Source of the DNA: an uncultured Lachnospiraceae bacterium
GTDB lineage: Bacteria > Bacillota > Clostridia > Lachnospirales > Lachnospiraceae
Reading direction: 5' to 3'
Assembly (NCBI GenBank): GCA_910583615.1
Contig: CAJTXP010000011.1
Span: 52,085-116,084, forward strand
Length of the DNA stretch: 64,000 nucleotides
Part shown: positions 27,278 to 35,823 of the stretch, one piece after another
How the letters are laid out: each line of letters starts with the position of its first letter
How positions within the stretch are numbered: the stretch's first letter is position 1
Program-made: the position numbers and the translations under genes
The notes under the pieces: model-generated
The model's input: the letters and a program-made list of their open reading frames with translations, nothing else
Databases searched by the model: none
Told to the model about the DNA's origin: nothing

Positions 27278-28297
27278 ATGGAATTGCAGAATGAGAGAAA
27301 CCGCGACTTTTTGAGAAAATTAAAGGGTGACAGGGAAGTGCATTTTGAAAGCCTGGCGGAGGTATTGAGCAGATTTGTGTCAGACCGTTTTCATGAGTAT
27401 GAAGGACTTTTGCAGGAGGAGCTTCAAAAAGATCTGGATTTGCTCAAGGACGAGACCGTGCAGCGCATGTCAGACTTTTCTGGTTGTGAAGAATTCAAGG
27501 AGAACATTCTGTCCCATGGACTGGAGCGTTTTGTGGATGAAAAAATCGCAGAGACCGTCAGTGTCTTTGAAGAAAAGAAGAGGTTGTGCGCAAAGATGAT
27601 CTGTGACCTGACTCCGGACAGTTATGTGGAGTATCAGCCGGAGTGGGAAGCATTTGAAAATGCCGGGTTCAGGATCGGCGGTACAGATGTTTTGGAATTC
27701 CCATGGAGTCGGGAACTCCAGGAGATTCAGAAATTAAAGTCAGAAGTGCAGGAAGAGGTCAGTCAGACAGAGGATGAGAGACGGGAAGCAGAGGCAGGAT
27801 TTCAAGAATTGATGCGACAGAATGCTGCAGAACGGTCAGAACTGGAAAACAAAAAACCGCAGATCCAATATATAACAAAAACCATACGCAGGGAAGGCTT
27901 TCTGGGATTTTTAAAGGATCTCTTTGGAAAACCTCAGACAGAAACGATTGCAGATGACAGAGAGTTGACCGAATGGCAGAAACAGGTGGAGGCAGTCCAG
28001 GATGGTTATGATAAGCGGGCGCGGGAATGGAATGAAAAGCTGGAAGCAATAAAAGAGAAACAGGGATTAAAAAAGGCGGAATACAGTCGTCTGGAGAAAG
28101 AACAAAGAGAGATGGAGGACAGAATCAGAAATCAGCTTGAAGACAAGGTGAAGGAAGAACTGGAATATTATCTGCGCGGGAAAGGCGGATTGGCTGACCG
28201 TCTGAAAGAGGCTCTGGAACGGGATATGAGACAGAGCGCAGAAGAGGTTGGAAAGCTGGCAGGTAAGGCATGTCAGGACTGGAGCCTGGGCTGGTAA
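27278..28297 (+). CDS. Unknown coiled-coil protein
   Basis: A 339-residue soluble, highly charged protein that I do not recognise. Residues 150-300 are rich in E, K, R and Q with heptad spacing (ELQEIQKLKSEVQEEV, LEAIKEKQGLKKAEYSRLEKEQREMEDRI), so long coiled coils are likely. A short hydrophobic patch, GFLGFLKDLFGKPQ, interrupts the coil and resembles linkers in large GTPase/dynamin-associated proteins, but no nucleotide-binding motif is present. The ATG at 27278 has GGGGAAGG upstream; an earlier ATG at 27224 has none. The gene stands alone, ended by a very strong hairpin. Confidence 0.65.
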   Translation: MELQNERNRDFLRKLKGDREVHFESLAEVLSRFVSDRFHEYEGLLQEELQKDLDLLKDETVQRMSDFSGCEEFKENILSHGLERFVDEKIAETVSVFEEKKRLCAKMICDLTPDSYVEYQPEWEAFENAGFRIGGTDVLEFPWSRELQEIQKLKSEVQEEVSQTEDERREAEAGFQELMRQNAAERSELENKKPQIQYITKTIRREGFLGFLKDLFGKPQTETIADDRELTEWQKQVEAVQDGYDKRAREWNEKLEAIKEKQGLKKAEYSRLEKEQREMEDRIRNQLEDKVKEELEYYLRGKGGLADRLKEALERDMRQSAEEVGKLAGKACQDWSLGW

Positions 28298-28303
28298 GTC
28301 CTG

Positions 28304-28367
28304 GCGGTATATGCCCCCTGCCTGTGTGCCGGGCACACAGGCAGGGGGCGTTATACTGCAGTTTTTA
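28304..28367 (+). terminator. Very strong hairpin terminator
   Basis: Arms 28313-28330 and 28332-28349 are perfectly complementary over 18 bp, and a further 8-bp outer stem (28304-28311 with 28352-28359) extends it, then GTTTTTA. It lies between convergent genes; a T tract is seen only for the plus direction. Confidence 0.8.
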
Positions 28368-31300
28368 TGCTTCTTTACGTCGTTCAATATTTTTGAAAGC
28401 AGTACTCAGCATCAGTTTGATACGGTTTAACTGATTGACCTCGCTTGCACCGGGATCATAGTCAATGGCTACGATATTGGCCGCTGGATGGCGGCGGCGC
28501 AGTTCCTTGATGACTCCTTTGCCCACGATATGGTTCGGAAGGCAGGCAAACGGCTGGGCACAGACGATATTGGGAGTGCCGCTTTCGATCAGTTCCAGCA
28601 TCTCTGCGGTCAGGAACCATCCTTCACCGGTCTGGTTGCCGAGAGAGACAATTTCCTTCGCCATGTCTGCCATATGATCAATATTGGAGGCAGGAGAAAA
28701 ATGGATGCTTTTCTCAAGCGCCTGATTTGCAGGAGCGCGGAAGAACTCCAAAGCCCTGATTCCAAGCCGGCCGTTTCTGGCAGAGGCTTTTTTCTTACCC
28801 AGATAATCAGCCCGGAACTCGGTATTCTTGAAGCAGTAGAGAAGGAAATCCATCAGGTCCGGCACGACAGCTTCGGCACCTTCGGCTTCCAGCAGTTCTA
28901 CCAGTTCATTGTTGGCGGATGGAGAGAATTTTACAAGAATCTCTCCTACGATGCCGACTCTTGGTTTTTTTTCTTCATAGACTCTGATCCGGTCAAATTC
29001 TTCCACGATCCTTTGACATATCTTTTTGAATCCTGTCCAGGAGGGATATTTTTTCATCAGAAACTCTCTGCACTCCAGATTCAGCCGTTCATAAGTGAGG
29101 TTGGTTTCTCCAGATATCTGTTCATAAGGTCTGGTGTGATAGAGTACTTTCATAAACAGGTCGCCGAATACAAGTCCGTAGACTGCTTTGAGCAGCAGCA
29201 TGGGAGTGTATTTAAATCCCGGATTTTTCTCCAGTCCACTTAGATTGATGGAGATGACCGGAATCTCCGGGTGTCCTGCTTTTTCCAGCGCTTTCCGGAT
29301 AAAGCCTATGTAATTGGAGGCCCGGCATCCGCCGCCGGTCTGGGAGATCAAAACGGCGGTCCTGGAAAGGTCGTATTTTCCGGACAGAAGCGCCTGCATA
29401 ATCTGTCCGATCACGATCAGAGATGGGTAACAGGCATCATTGTTGACATATTTAAGCCCCAGGTTTACCGCATCCTTTCCTGCTTTTGGAAGTACATCGA
29501 CTTTCAGTCCGCAGGAACGAAATGCCGTCTCCAGAAGACGAAAATGAATTGGAGACATGTCCGGACAGAGAATGGTATAATTCTGCCGCATTTCTCTGGT
29601 AAATATCACACGTTTACAGGCAGAGGAATGAATCTGACGGGTCTCCTCTTTTTTCTCGCGGACACGGATAGCGGAGAGGAGGGAGCGGATCCGGATTCTT
29701 GCAGCCCCCAGATTGCTGACCTCATCGATCTTCAGGCAGGTGTAGATCTTGCCGGAGCCGCTTAAGATCTCATCCACCTGATCTGTCGTAACAGCATCCA
29801 GGCCGCACCCGAAGGAATTGAGCTGAATCAGATCCAGGTCGTCTCTGGTTCTTACGAAACTGGCGGCTGCATAGAGCCTGGAGTGATACATCCACTGATC
29901 CATCACGCGCAGAGGGCGTTCTTCTTCATGCAGATGTGAGATACTGTCTTCGGTCAGGACGGCAAGTCCGTATCCGTTGATGAGCTCCGGTATGCCGTGG
30001 TTGATCTCTTTATCAATATGATACGGCCGGCCGGCAAGAACGATGCCATGAACATGATGCTTTTCCATCCATCTTAAAGTCTCTTCTCCTTTTTTACAGA
30101 TATCAATTCTTGCGCGTTCCAGCTCTGCCCATGCTTCTGCTGCTGCTTTTGTAATCTCGTCAGCGGTCATTTCCTTTTCTCCGCAGAATTCTTCGATCAG
30201 GCGGCGGGTCAGAATCTCAAGGCTTTCGAAGCTCAGAAACGGATTGCGGAAGTCAAAGCGGTCTGACCGGAGTTCTTCCATGTTATTTTTGATATTTTCC
30301 GCATAGGAAGTTACGATCGGACAGTTGTAGTGATTGTTCGCATCTTTGAACTCCGTACGTTCGTAAGGAACGCATGGATAAAAGATGAAGGGGATGTTAT
30401 GCTGCAGAAGCCATTTTACATGACCATGGGCAAGCTTTGCCGGGTAGCATTCGGACTCGCTGGGAATGGATTCAATGCCCTGCTCATAAAGTTCATGAGT
30501 GGATTCCGGTGAGAGAACCACTTCATATTTGAGCTTTGTGAAAAAAGTGAACCAGAACGGATAATTCTCATATATGTTCAGAACACGTGGAATTCCCACA
30601 AGTCCGCGGGCTGCCTCCCTGCCATGAAGAGGCTCATAGGAAAACAGCCGTTCGTTTTTCCATGCAAACAGATTTGGAGCCGGATTTTCTTTTTTTTCTT
30701 TTCCCAGTCCCCGTTCGCAGCGGTTGCCGGAAATATAACGTCTGCCGCCGGAAAATCTGTTGACAGTCAGGCGGCAGTTATTCGTACATCCGTGGCATTT
30801 GGCCATGGCTGTGGAATAGGTCAGTTCCTTCAACTGTGCTTCCGTCAGCATAGTTGTCTGCTGCCCTTCGTATCGCTCCCTTGCGATCAGGGCAGCGCCG
30901 AACGCCCCCATGATTCCGGCAATATCCGGGCGGGTGACTTCGCATCCGGCGATTTTTTCCAGACTTCTCAATACGGCATTATTATAGAAAGTACCGCCCT
31001 GAACGACGATATGTTTCCCAAGAGAAGAGGCATCTGATACTTTGATGACTTTGAACAGTGCGTTCTTAATGACGGAATAGGCAAGTCCGGCAGAGATGTC
31101 ATCCACTCCGGCGCCTTCTTTCTGTGCCTGTTTGACACGGGAATTCATAAATACCGTGCAGCGTGTTCCGAGATCGATGGGATTTTCAGCAAAAAGGGCG
31201 GCGTCAGCAAAATCCTGAACAGAAAGATTCAGTGACCTGGCAAAGGTCTCGATAAAAGATCCGCAGCCGGAAGAACATGCCTCGTTGAGCTGTACATTGT

Positions 31301-32609
31301 CTACCGTGTGATTTTTAATGCGGATACATTTCATGTCCTGCCCGCCGATATCCAGGATACAGTCCACCTCCGGGTCGAAAAACTGAGCCGCATAATAATG
31401 GGAGATGGTTTCCACTTCGCCTTCATCCAGCATCAGCGCTGCTTTTACAAGCGCTTCTCCATAGCCGGTGGAACAGGAACGGACGATGCGGGCATTTTCA
31501 GGAAGCTTTGCATACAGATCCTTCAGCGCCTCCAGCGTGATATGTAAAGTGCTTCCATTATTATTATGGTAAAAAGAATAAAGGAGGGAGCCGTCTTCTC
31601 CTACCAGCGCGATCTTTGTTGTGGTGGAACCTGCGTCGATACCAAGATAGCAGTTGCCTTTATAAGAGGCCAGATCCTTTTTTACTACTTTTGCATGACT
31701 GTGACGCAGCGTAAAGGTTCGGAAATCTTCCGGGCTGTCAAATAACGGTTCCATGCGTTCCACTTCGAAAGCAATCTGTATATGGCCATCCAGCCGCCGG
31801 ATCAGATCTTCAGCCGGTACATCCTGCTCCTTTCTGGATAAAAGGGCTGAGCCGGAAGCGGCAAACAGATGGGAATATCCGGGGATGATCGTGTGTTCTT
31901 CATCCAGATTCAGGGTACGGATAAAGGTCTGCCGAAGCTCGGACAGAAAGTGCAGGGGGCCGCCAAGGAAAGCCACATGTCCCCGGATGGGTTTTCCGCA
32001 GGCAAGCCCGCTGATTGTCTGGTTTACGACTGCCTGAAAGATGGAAGCCGACAGGTCTTCTTTGGTGGCGCCTTCGTTGATCAGGGGCTGAATATCGGTT
32101 TTGGCAAATACGCCGCACCGTGCTGCAATGGAATACAGGGCTTTATAATCTTTGGCATATTCATTGAGCCCGGTGGCATCCGTCTGCAGAAGAGAAGCCA
32201 TCTGATCGATAAAAGAACCGGTGCCCCCGGCGCAGATTCCGTTCATCCGCTGTTCCACGTTGCCGTCCTGGAAATAGATGATTTTGGCATCCTCTCCTCC
32301 GAGTTCAATGGCCACATCGGTCTTTGGCGCGTAGGTCTTCAGCGCTTCAGCGACGGCGACCACTTCCTGGACAAATGGAACATGCAGATGCTGCGCCAGC
32401 GTCAGTCCACCGGAACCGGTGATGACCGGATAAACATGGATGGATCCAAGCTCATTTACAGCCCGTGTAAGGAGAAGAGACAGAGTCTCCTGAATATTGG
32501 CATAATGCCGTTCATAGTCCGAAAACAGGATCTGATTTTCCTGATTCAAAACGGCAATTTTAACGGTGGTGGAACCGATGTCGATTCCAAGTCGGTAAAT
32601 TTTGTTCAT
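28365..32609 (-). CDS. 2-hydroxyacyl-CoA dehydratase activase, fused long form
   Basis: A roughly 1414-residue fusion. Two ASKHA ATPase domains begin with YRLGIDIGSTTVKIAVL (residues 5-21) and CYLGIDAGSTTTKIALVG (near residue 320). Between them is GGTGSFIDQMA and after them NEACSSGCGSFIETFA, with cysteines that bind a 4Fe-4S cluster across the dimer. A CHGCTNNC cluster follows near residue 630, then DUF2229 and HgdB/HgdC-like regions. Archetypal activases (HgdC, HadI) use ATP to push one electron into a dehydratase; no dehydratase lies nearby, so this long form's partner is unknown. The start is uncertain: ATG 32609 gives the family N-terminus but has a poor ribosome site, while ATG 32642 adds 11 residues. 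Confidence 0.85.
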   Translation of the reverse strand: MNKIYRLGIDIGSTTVKIAVLNQENQILFSDYERHYANIQETLSLLLTRAVNELGSIHVYPVITGSGGLTLAQHLHVPFVQEVVAVAEALKTYAPKTDVAIELGGEDAKIIYFQDGNVEQRMNGICAGGTGSFIDQMASLLQTDATGLNEYAKDYKALYSIAARCGVFAKTDIQPLINEGATKEDLSASIFQAVVNQTISGLACGKPIRGHVAFLGGPLHFLSELRQTFIRTLNLDEEHTIIPGYSHLFAASGSALLSRKEQDVPAEDLIRRLDGHIQIAFEVERMEPLFDSPEDFRTFTLRHSHAKVVKKDLASYKGNCYLGIDAGSTTTKIALVGEDGSLLYSFYHNNNGSTLHITLEALKDLYAKLPENARIVRSCSTGYGEALVKAALMLDEGEVETISHYYAAQFFDPEVDCILDIGGQDMKCIRIKNHTVDNVQLNEACSSGCGSFIETFARSLNLSVQDFADAALFAENPIDLGTRCTVFMNSRVKQAQKEGAGVDDISAGLAYSVIKNALFKVIKVSDASSLGKHIVVQGGTFYNNAVLRSLEKIAGCEVTRPDIAGIMGAFGAALIARERYEGQQTTMLTEAQLKELTYSTAMAKCHGCTNNCRLTVNRFSGGRRYISGNRCERGLGKEKKENPAPNLFAWKNERLFSYEPLHGREAARGLVGIPRVLNIYENYPFWFTFFTKLKYEVVLSPESTHELYEQGIESIPSESECYPAKLAHGHVKWLLQHNIPFIFYPCVPYERTEFKDANNHYNCPIVTSYAENIKNNMEELRSDRFDFRNPFLSFESLEILTRRLIEEFCGEKEMTADEITKAAAEAWAELERARIDICKKGEETLRWMEKHHVHGIVLAGRPYHIDKEINHGIPELINGYGLAVLTEDSISHLHEEERPLRVMDQWMYHSRLYAAASFVRTRDDLDLIQLNSFGCGLDAVTTDQVDEILSGSGKIYTCLKIDEVSNLGAARIRIRSLLSAIRVREKKEETRQIHSSACKRVIFTREMRQNYTILCPDMSPIHFRLLETAFRSCGLKVDVLPKAGKDAVNLGLKYVNNDACYPSLIVIGQIMQALLSGKYDLSRTAVLISQTGGGCRASNYIGFIRKALEKAGHPEIPVISINLSGLEKNPGFKYTPMLLLKAVYGLVFGDLFMKVLYHTRPYEQISGETNLTYERLNLECREFLMKKYPSWTGFKKICQRIVEEFDRIRVYEEKKPRVGIVGEILVKFSPSANNELVELLEAEGAEAVVPDLMDFLLYCFKNTEFRADYLGKKKASARNGRLGIRALEFFRAPANQALEKSIHFSPASNIDHMADMAKEIVSLGNQTGEGWFLTAEMLELIESGTPNIVCAQPFACLPNHIVGKGVIKELRRRHPAANIVAIDYDPGASEVNQLNRIKLMLSTAFKNIERRKEA

Positions 32610-32734
32610 ACAGCCGGCAAAAATACTGCCTTCACCTCGCATTTTTCTTTGGTTTTTCTCGATAATATATTATATGCAAACGAGGGTTCAGAGTCTATAA
32701 AGTTATTGTTAAGATTCAACCATGTGCCATTTCG

Positions 32735-32763
32735 TTGACAAAGGGGCGGAGAAAAATTATAAT
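32735..32763 (+). promoter_or_regulatory. Consensus promoter of the rhomboid-like gene
   Basis: TTGACA at 32735-32740 and TATAAT at 32758-32763, exactly 17 bp apart: a perfect vegetative consensus, in the divergent region after the activase start. Confidence 0.85.
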
Positions 32764-32812
32764 AAGTATCATCAAACAGATCAGAGACTATGAATCAGGA
32801 AAGGATTATGTT

Positions 32813-33682
32813 ATGGGATGGCTTGACAAAATGGAACGTAAATTCGGAAAGTATGCGATACCGAATCTGATGTATTATATCATCATACTGTATGCCCTCG
32901 GGTTTGTCGTCGAGGTAATGTCACCGGATCTTTATTATCGGTATCTGGCGCTGGATGCTGCGGCGATTCTGCGTGGAGAGGTGTGGAGAATTTTTACATT
33001 TATCATTCAGCCGCCGACCGGAAGCTTCATATTTATATTTTTCTCTCTGTATTTGTACTACATGATCGGGAAAATGCTGGAATATCAATGGGGCGCTTTT
33101 AAGTTTAACATGTATTTCTTTTCCGGACTGATTCTGCATGTACTGGTCTGTCTGGTGATTTATCTGGTGACAGGATATAATATGTCCTATGGCACCATGT
33201 ATCTGAATATGTCGCTCTTTTTTGCATTTGCGGCGCTGTTTCCGGACGTGCAGTTTTTACTGTTCTTCATTATACCGATCAAATGTAAATATCTGGGGTA
33301 CGCCAACGGCCTGTATTATATCATTACGATCATTGCAGGATTTATTGTGCCGGAGAGAAGCCCTGCATGGTATTCCCTGATCAGATTCGGGATTCTGGCA
33401 ACGCCGGCCAACAGCGTGGCTGCCCTTGTGTCTTTTTTGAATTTCATTATTTTCTTTCTGGCCATGCGGCGTAACCGGTTTTCCCCCGGGGATATGAAAC
33501 GCCGCCGCACCTATAAGAAAAAAATCCGGGTTGCAGCAGCGAAAAGCACCACGCACCGCTGTGCAGTCTGCGGCCGTACGGAAAAAGACGGAGAGGAGCT
33601 GGAATTCCGCTTCTGCTCCAGATGCGTCGGTAACTATGAGTATTGCCAGGATCATCTGTTTACTCATGAGCACAGAAAATAG
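32813..33682 (+). CDS. Rhomboid-like membrane protein with zinc-ribbon tail
   Basis: A 289-residue protein with about six membrane helices followed by a basic linker and a cysteine-rich end (CAVCGRTEKDG, then CSRC, C and two His), which looks like a zinc-binding finger. GEVWRIFTFIIQPP matches the WR motif of rhomboids and derlins. The catalytic GxSG motif is not seen where expected (GTMYLN instead), so it is probably a non-proteolytic rhomboid relative. The start is ATG 32813, after AGGAAAGG; the longer open frame from 32735 overlaps the promoter. Role unknown; it may handle membrane protein clients. Confidence 0.7.
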   Translation: MGWLDKMERKFGKYAIPNLMYYIIILYALGFVVEVMSPDLYYRYLALDAAAILRGEVWRIFTFIIQPPTGSFIFIFFSLYLYYMIGKMLEYQWGAFKFNMYFFSGLILHVLVCLVIYLVTGYNMSYGTMYLNMSLFFAFAALFPDVQFLLFFIIPIKCKYLGYANGLYYIITIIAGFIVPERSPAWYSLIRFGILATPANSVAALVSFLNFIIFFLAMRRNRFSPGDMKRRRTYKKKIRVAAAKSTTHRCAVCGRTEKDGEELEFRFCSRCVGNYEYCQDHLFTHEHRK

Positions 33683-33700
33683 AAAAAACGGTTTTCCCGA

Positions 33701-33728
33701 ACCTATTTCTGCATCTGCACATAGCATA
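33701..33728 (+). promoter_or_regulatory. sigmaK-like promoter of cotJABC
   Basis: AC at 33701-33702, 17 bases, then CATAGCATA at 33720-33728 match the mother-cell sigmaK pattern AC-N16/17-CATANNNTA. It lies 32 bases before cotJA. sigmaE uses a similar -10, so either mother-cell factor is possible. Confidence 0.5.
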
Positions 33729-33760
33729 AAGAGAAAGAAAAAGAAGAAGGGAATACAAAA

Positions 33761-33964
33761 TTGGCAGATTATCAGAGTCAGAGATATCCCGGCGCCCGTC
33801 CGGTTGTGCCAGGATTCCGTCCGGAGGATTTTCCGGTGGCAATGGCCTATGTACCGTGGCAGCGTTGGAATACGGTATACGATCTTGAACGGGCATTGTG
33901 TGCTGGAACCATCTTTCCGGAACTGGATAAACCATTTCTTGGCGTGAGAGGAGGATGCAGATAA
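33761..33964 (+). CDS. cotJA: Spore coat-associated protein CotJA
   Basis: A 67-residue protein with the CotJA core VAMAYVPWQRW and then LERALCAGTIFPELDKPFLG. In B. subtilis the cotJ operon is expressed in the mother cell and its products join the inner coat, CotJA helping CotJC to assemble. The start is TTG at 33761 after AAGAAGG. Its TAA overlaps the ATG of cotJB. Confidence 0.88.
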   Translation: MADYQSQRYPGARPVVPGFRPEDFPVAMAYVPWQRWNTVYDLERALCAGTIFPELDKPFLGVRGGCR

Positions 33965-34233
33965 TGGCACAGAAACAACCAACCAGAAAACAGATGCTTG
34001 ACTGGGTGAACATGGTCAGCTTTGCAGTGACAGAAGCGAATCTCTATCTGGATACGCATCCGAAGGATCCGGCGGCGCTGTCTTATTTTCAGGAGTACAG
34101 CCGTCTGAGAAATCAGGCGCTGAGAGATTTTGCGTCTCTCTATGGACCTCTTACCGTAGATACTGCAAGAACAAACCAGCAGATGTGGGAATGGGTCAAT
34201 GAACCGTGGCCGTGGGAAGGAGGCGCATGCTGA
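33964..34233 (+). CDS. cotJB: Spore coat protein CotJB
   Basis: An 89-residue CotJB homologue: MLDWVNMVSFAVTEANLYLDTHP, ALSYFQEYSRLRNQAL and a tryptophan-rich end, MWEWVNEPWPWEGG. ATG 33964 is preferred to ATG 33955 because GAGGAGG lies 9 bases before it; this start overlaps the cotJA stop (TAATG). cotJC starts directly after its stop (TGAATG). Confidence 0.9.
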   Translation: MAQKQPTRKQMLDWVNMVSFAVTEANLYLDTHPKDPAALSYFQEYSRLRNQALRDFASLYGPLTVDTARTNQQMWEWVNEPWPWEGGAC

Positions 34234-34350
34234 ATGTGGAGTTATGAAAAACGTCTGGAATATCCGGTCAATATCAAAAATCCGGATCCGTCCCTGGCAA
34301 AGCTTATTATCACTCAGTTCGGCGGTCCCGACTGTAAAAAGATAGAATGA
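34234..34350 (+). CDS. cotJC: cotJC piece 1 of 3 (N-terminal)
   Basis: The frame begins MWSYEKRLEYPVNIKNP, the standard start of CotJC, a manganese-catalase-like spore coat protein. It reads on to ITQFGGPD at residue 33, where the match to the family stops. It then runs five codons into element 1 (CKKIE) and ends at 34350. The break is inside the direct repeat at 34315-34331. Joined to 42452 onwards, the frame continues as GELSASMRYLAQRY, just as in intact CotJC. As it stands the gene makes only a 38-residue stub. Confidence 0.9.
   Translation: MWSYEKRLEYPVNIKNPDPSLAKLIITQFGGPDCKKIE
34315..34331 (+). repeat. attL-like site of element 1
   Basis: CAGTTCGGCGGTCCCGA, identical to 42435-42451. 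The left flank is cotJC; the right flank is element sequence. Confidence 0.85.
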
Positions 34351-34355
34351 GAATA

Positions 34356-34384
34356 TTGAACTTTCAGACAGGCAGTGCTATATT
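34356..34384 (+). promoter_or_regulatory. trkA promoter
   Basis: TTGAAC (34356-34361), 17 bp, TATATT (34379-34384). It lies just inside element 1, so the trk genes do not depend on the cotJ promoter. Confidence 0.7.
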
Positions 34385-34425
34385 TAGAAGCATATTTTAT
34401 CATATCGGGAGGATGAAGTCAGGAG

Positions 34426-35823
34426 ATGTACATCATTATTGCAGGCTGTGGGAAAGTGGGAGGCACCCTTGCCGAGCAGTTGAGCAGAGAGGGCCACGAT
34501 ATTACTGTGATAGATGAGAAGTCAGACGTGGTGCAGCATGTGGCGAATGCGGCTGATGTCATAGGAATCGTTGGAAATGGTGCCAGTTACAGTATACAGA
34601 AGGAGGCGGGCATCGAGAAAGCGGATCTTCTGATTGCAGTGACCAATGCGGATGAAGTGAATCTGCTGTGCTGTCTGATTGCGAAAAAGGCGGGCGGCTG
34701 TCAGACGATTGCCAGAGTCCGCAATCCGGTCTATCATCAGGAGATTCGTCATATCAAGGAAGAACTGGGGCTGTCTCTTGTGATTAATCCGGAATGGGCG
34801 GCAGCCATGGAGATGGTGCGGCTTCTTCGTTTTCCAAAGGCAATTGATATTGATACTTTTGCAAGGGGCAGGATCGAGCTGCTTCGGTTCCGGATGGAAG
34901 AGGATAACCCTCTGTGCGATCGGAAGATCCGGAATATATCGGAACTTTCTCAGTGCGAAGTGCTGATCTGCGTCGTAGAACGGGGAAAGCAGGTGCTGAT
35001 TCCGGACGGTGAATTCGAACTGAAGAAAAACGATACGATTTCCATCGTGGCTTCTCCGGTGAATGCCAGCCGTTTTTTCCGGCTGATCGGAATCCAGACC
35101 AATCAGGTAAAGAATACCATGATCATCGGCGGAGGGAAGCTTTCCTTTTATCTTGCGAAAAGGCTTCTGGAGATGGGAATCAAGGTAAAAATCGTGGAGA
35201 AAAACAGGGAAGTCTGTGAGAAGCTCTGTGAGCTTCTGCCCAGGGCGATGATCATACACGGAGATGGGAATGACCAGGAACTCCTGGCGGAGGAAGGACT
35301 GGCGGATGCGGAAGGCTTTGTGGCGCTGACGAATATGGACGAGGAAAATGTCATGCTTTCTCTTTATGCGAAAGAGATCAGCCGCGCCAAGAAGATCACA
35401 AAAGTCAGCAGCAATACATATGATGATATTATTGCCACGCTGGATATCGGGAGTGTGATTCATCCCAAGCATATCACGGCCGAGAGCATTCTGCAGTATG
35501 TCCGTGCCATGCAGAATTCCATTGGCAGTAATGTGGAGACGCTGTACCGTCTGATGGACGGCAGGGCGGAAGCTCTGGAGTTTATCATACGGGAAAAGGG
35601 AGAAGTGACGGATATTCCGCTGCAGACGCTGGAGCTTAAGTCCGGTCTGCTCGTGTGCGCCATACACCGAAGGGGAAAAGTTATTATACCCAAAGGACAG
35701 GACTGCCTGGAACTTGGAGATTCTGTTATCATCATTACAACCAGCTGCGGCGGTCTGAACGACGTCTGTGATATTCTGGACAGGACCCATGCAGTGCGTC
35801 AGACGAAGGCAGGTAATGTATGA
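34426..35823 (+). CDS. trkA: Trk potassium channel regulatory protein TrkA
   Basis: A 465-residue cytoplasmic protein with two RCK units. Each has an NAD-binding Rossmann fold (MYIIIAGCGKVGGTLAEQLS at the start and NTMIIGGGKLSFYLAKRLLEMG near residue 230), followed by a TrkA-C domain. It gates the K+ channel TrkH in response to nucleotides. GGGAGG lies 13 bases upstream. The stop overlaps the trkH start by 4 bases (ATGA). It lies on element 1, so it would be lost from a cell that excises the element. Confidence 0.93.
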   Translation: MYIIIAGCGKVGGTLAEQLSREGHDITVIDEKSDVVQHVANAADVIGIVGNGASYSIQKEAGIEKADLLIAVTNADEVNLLCCLIAKKAGGCQTIARVRNPVYHQEIRHIKEELGLSLVINPEWAAAMEMVRLLRFPKAIDIDTFARGRIELLRFRMEEDNPLCDRKIRNISELSQCEVLICVVERGKQVLIPDGEFELKKNDTISIVASPVNASRFFRLIGIQTNQVKNTMIIGGGKLSFYLAKRLLEMGIKVKIVEKNREVCEKLCELLPRAMIIHGDGNDQELLAEEGLADAEGFVALTNMDEENVMLSLYAKEISRAKKITKVSSNTYDDIIATLDIGSVIHPKHITAESILQYVRAMQNSIGSNVETLYRLMDGRAEALEFIIREKGEVTDIPLQTLELKSGLLVCAIHRRGKVIIPKGQDCLELGDSVIIITTSCGGLNDVCDILDRTHAVRQTKAGNV

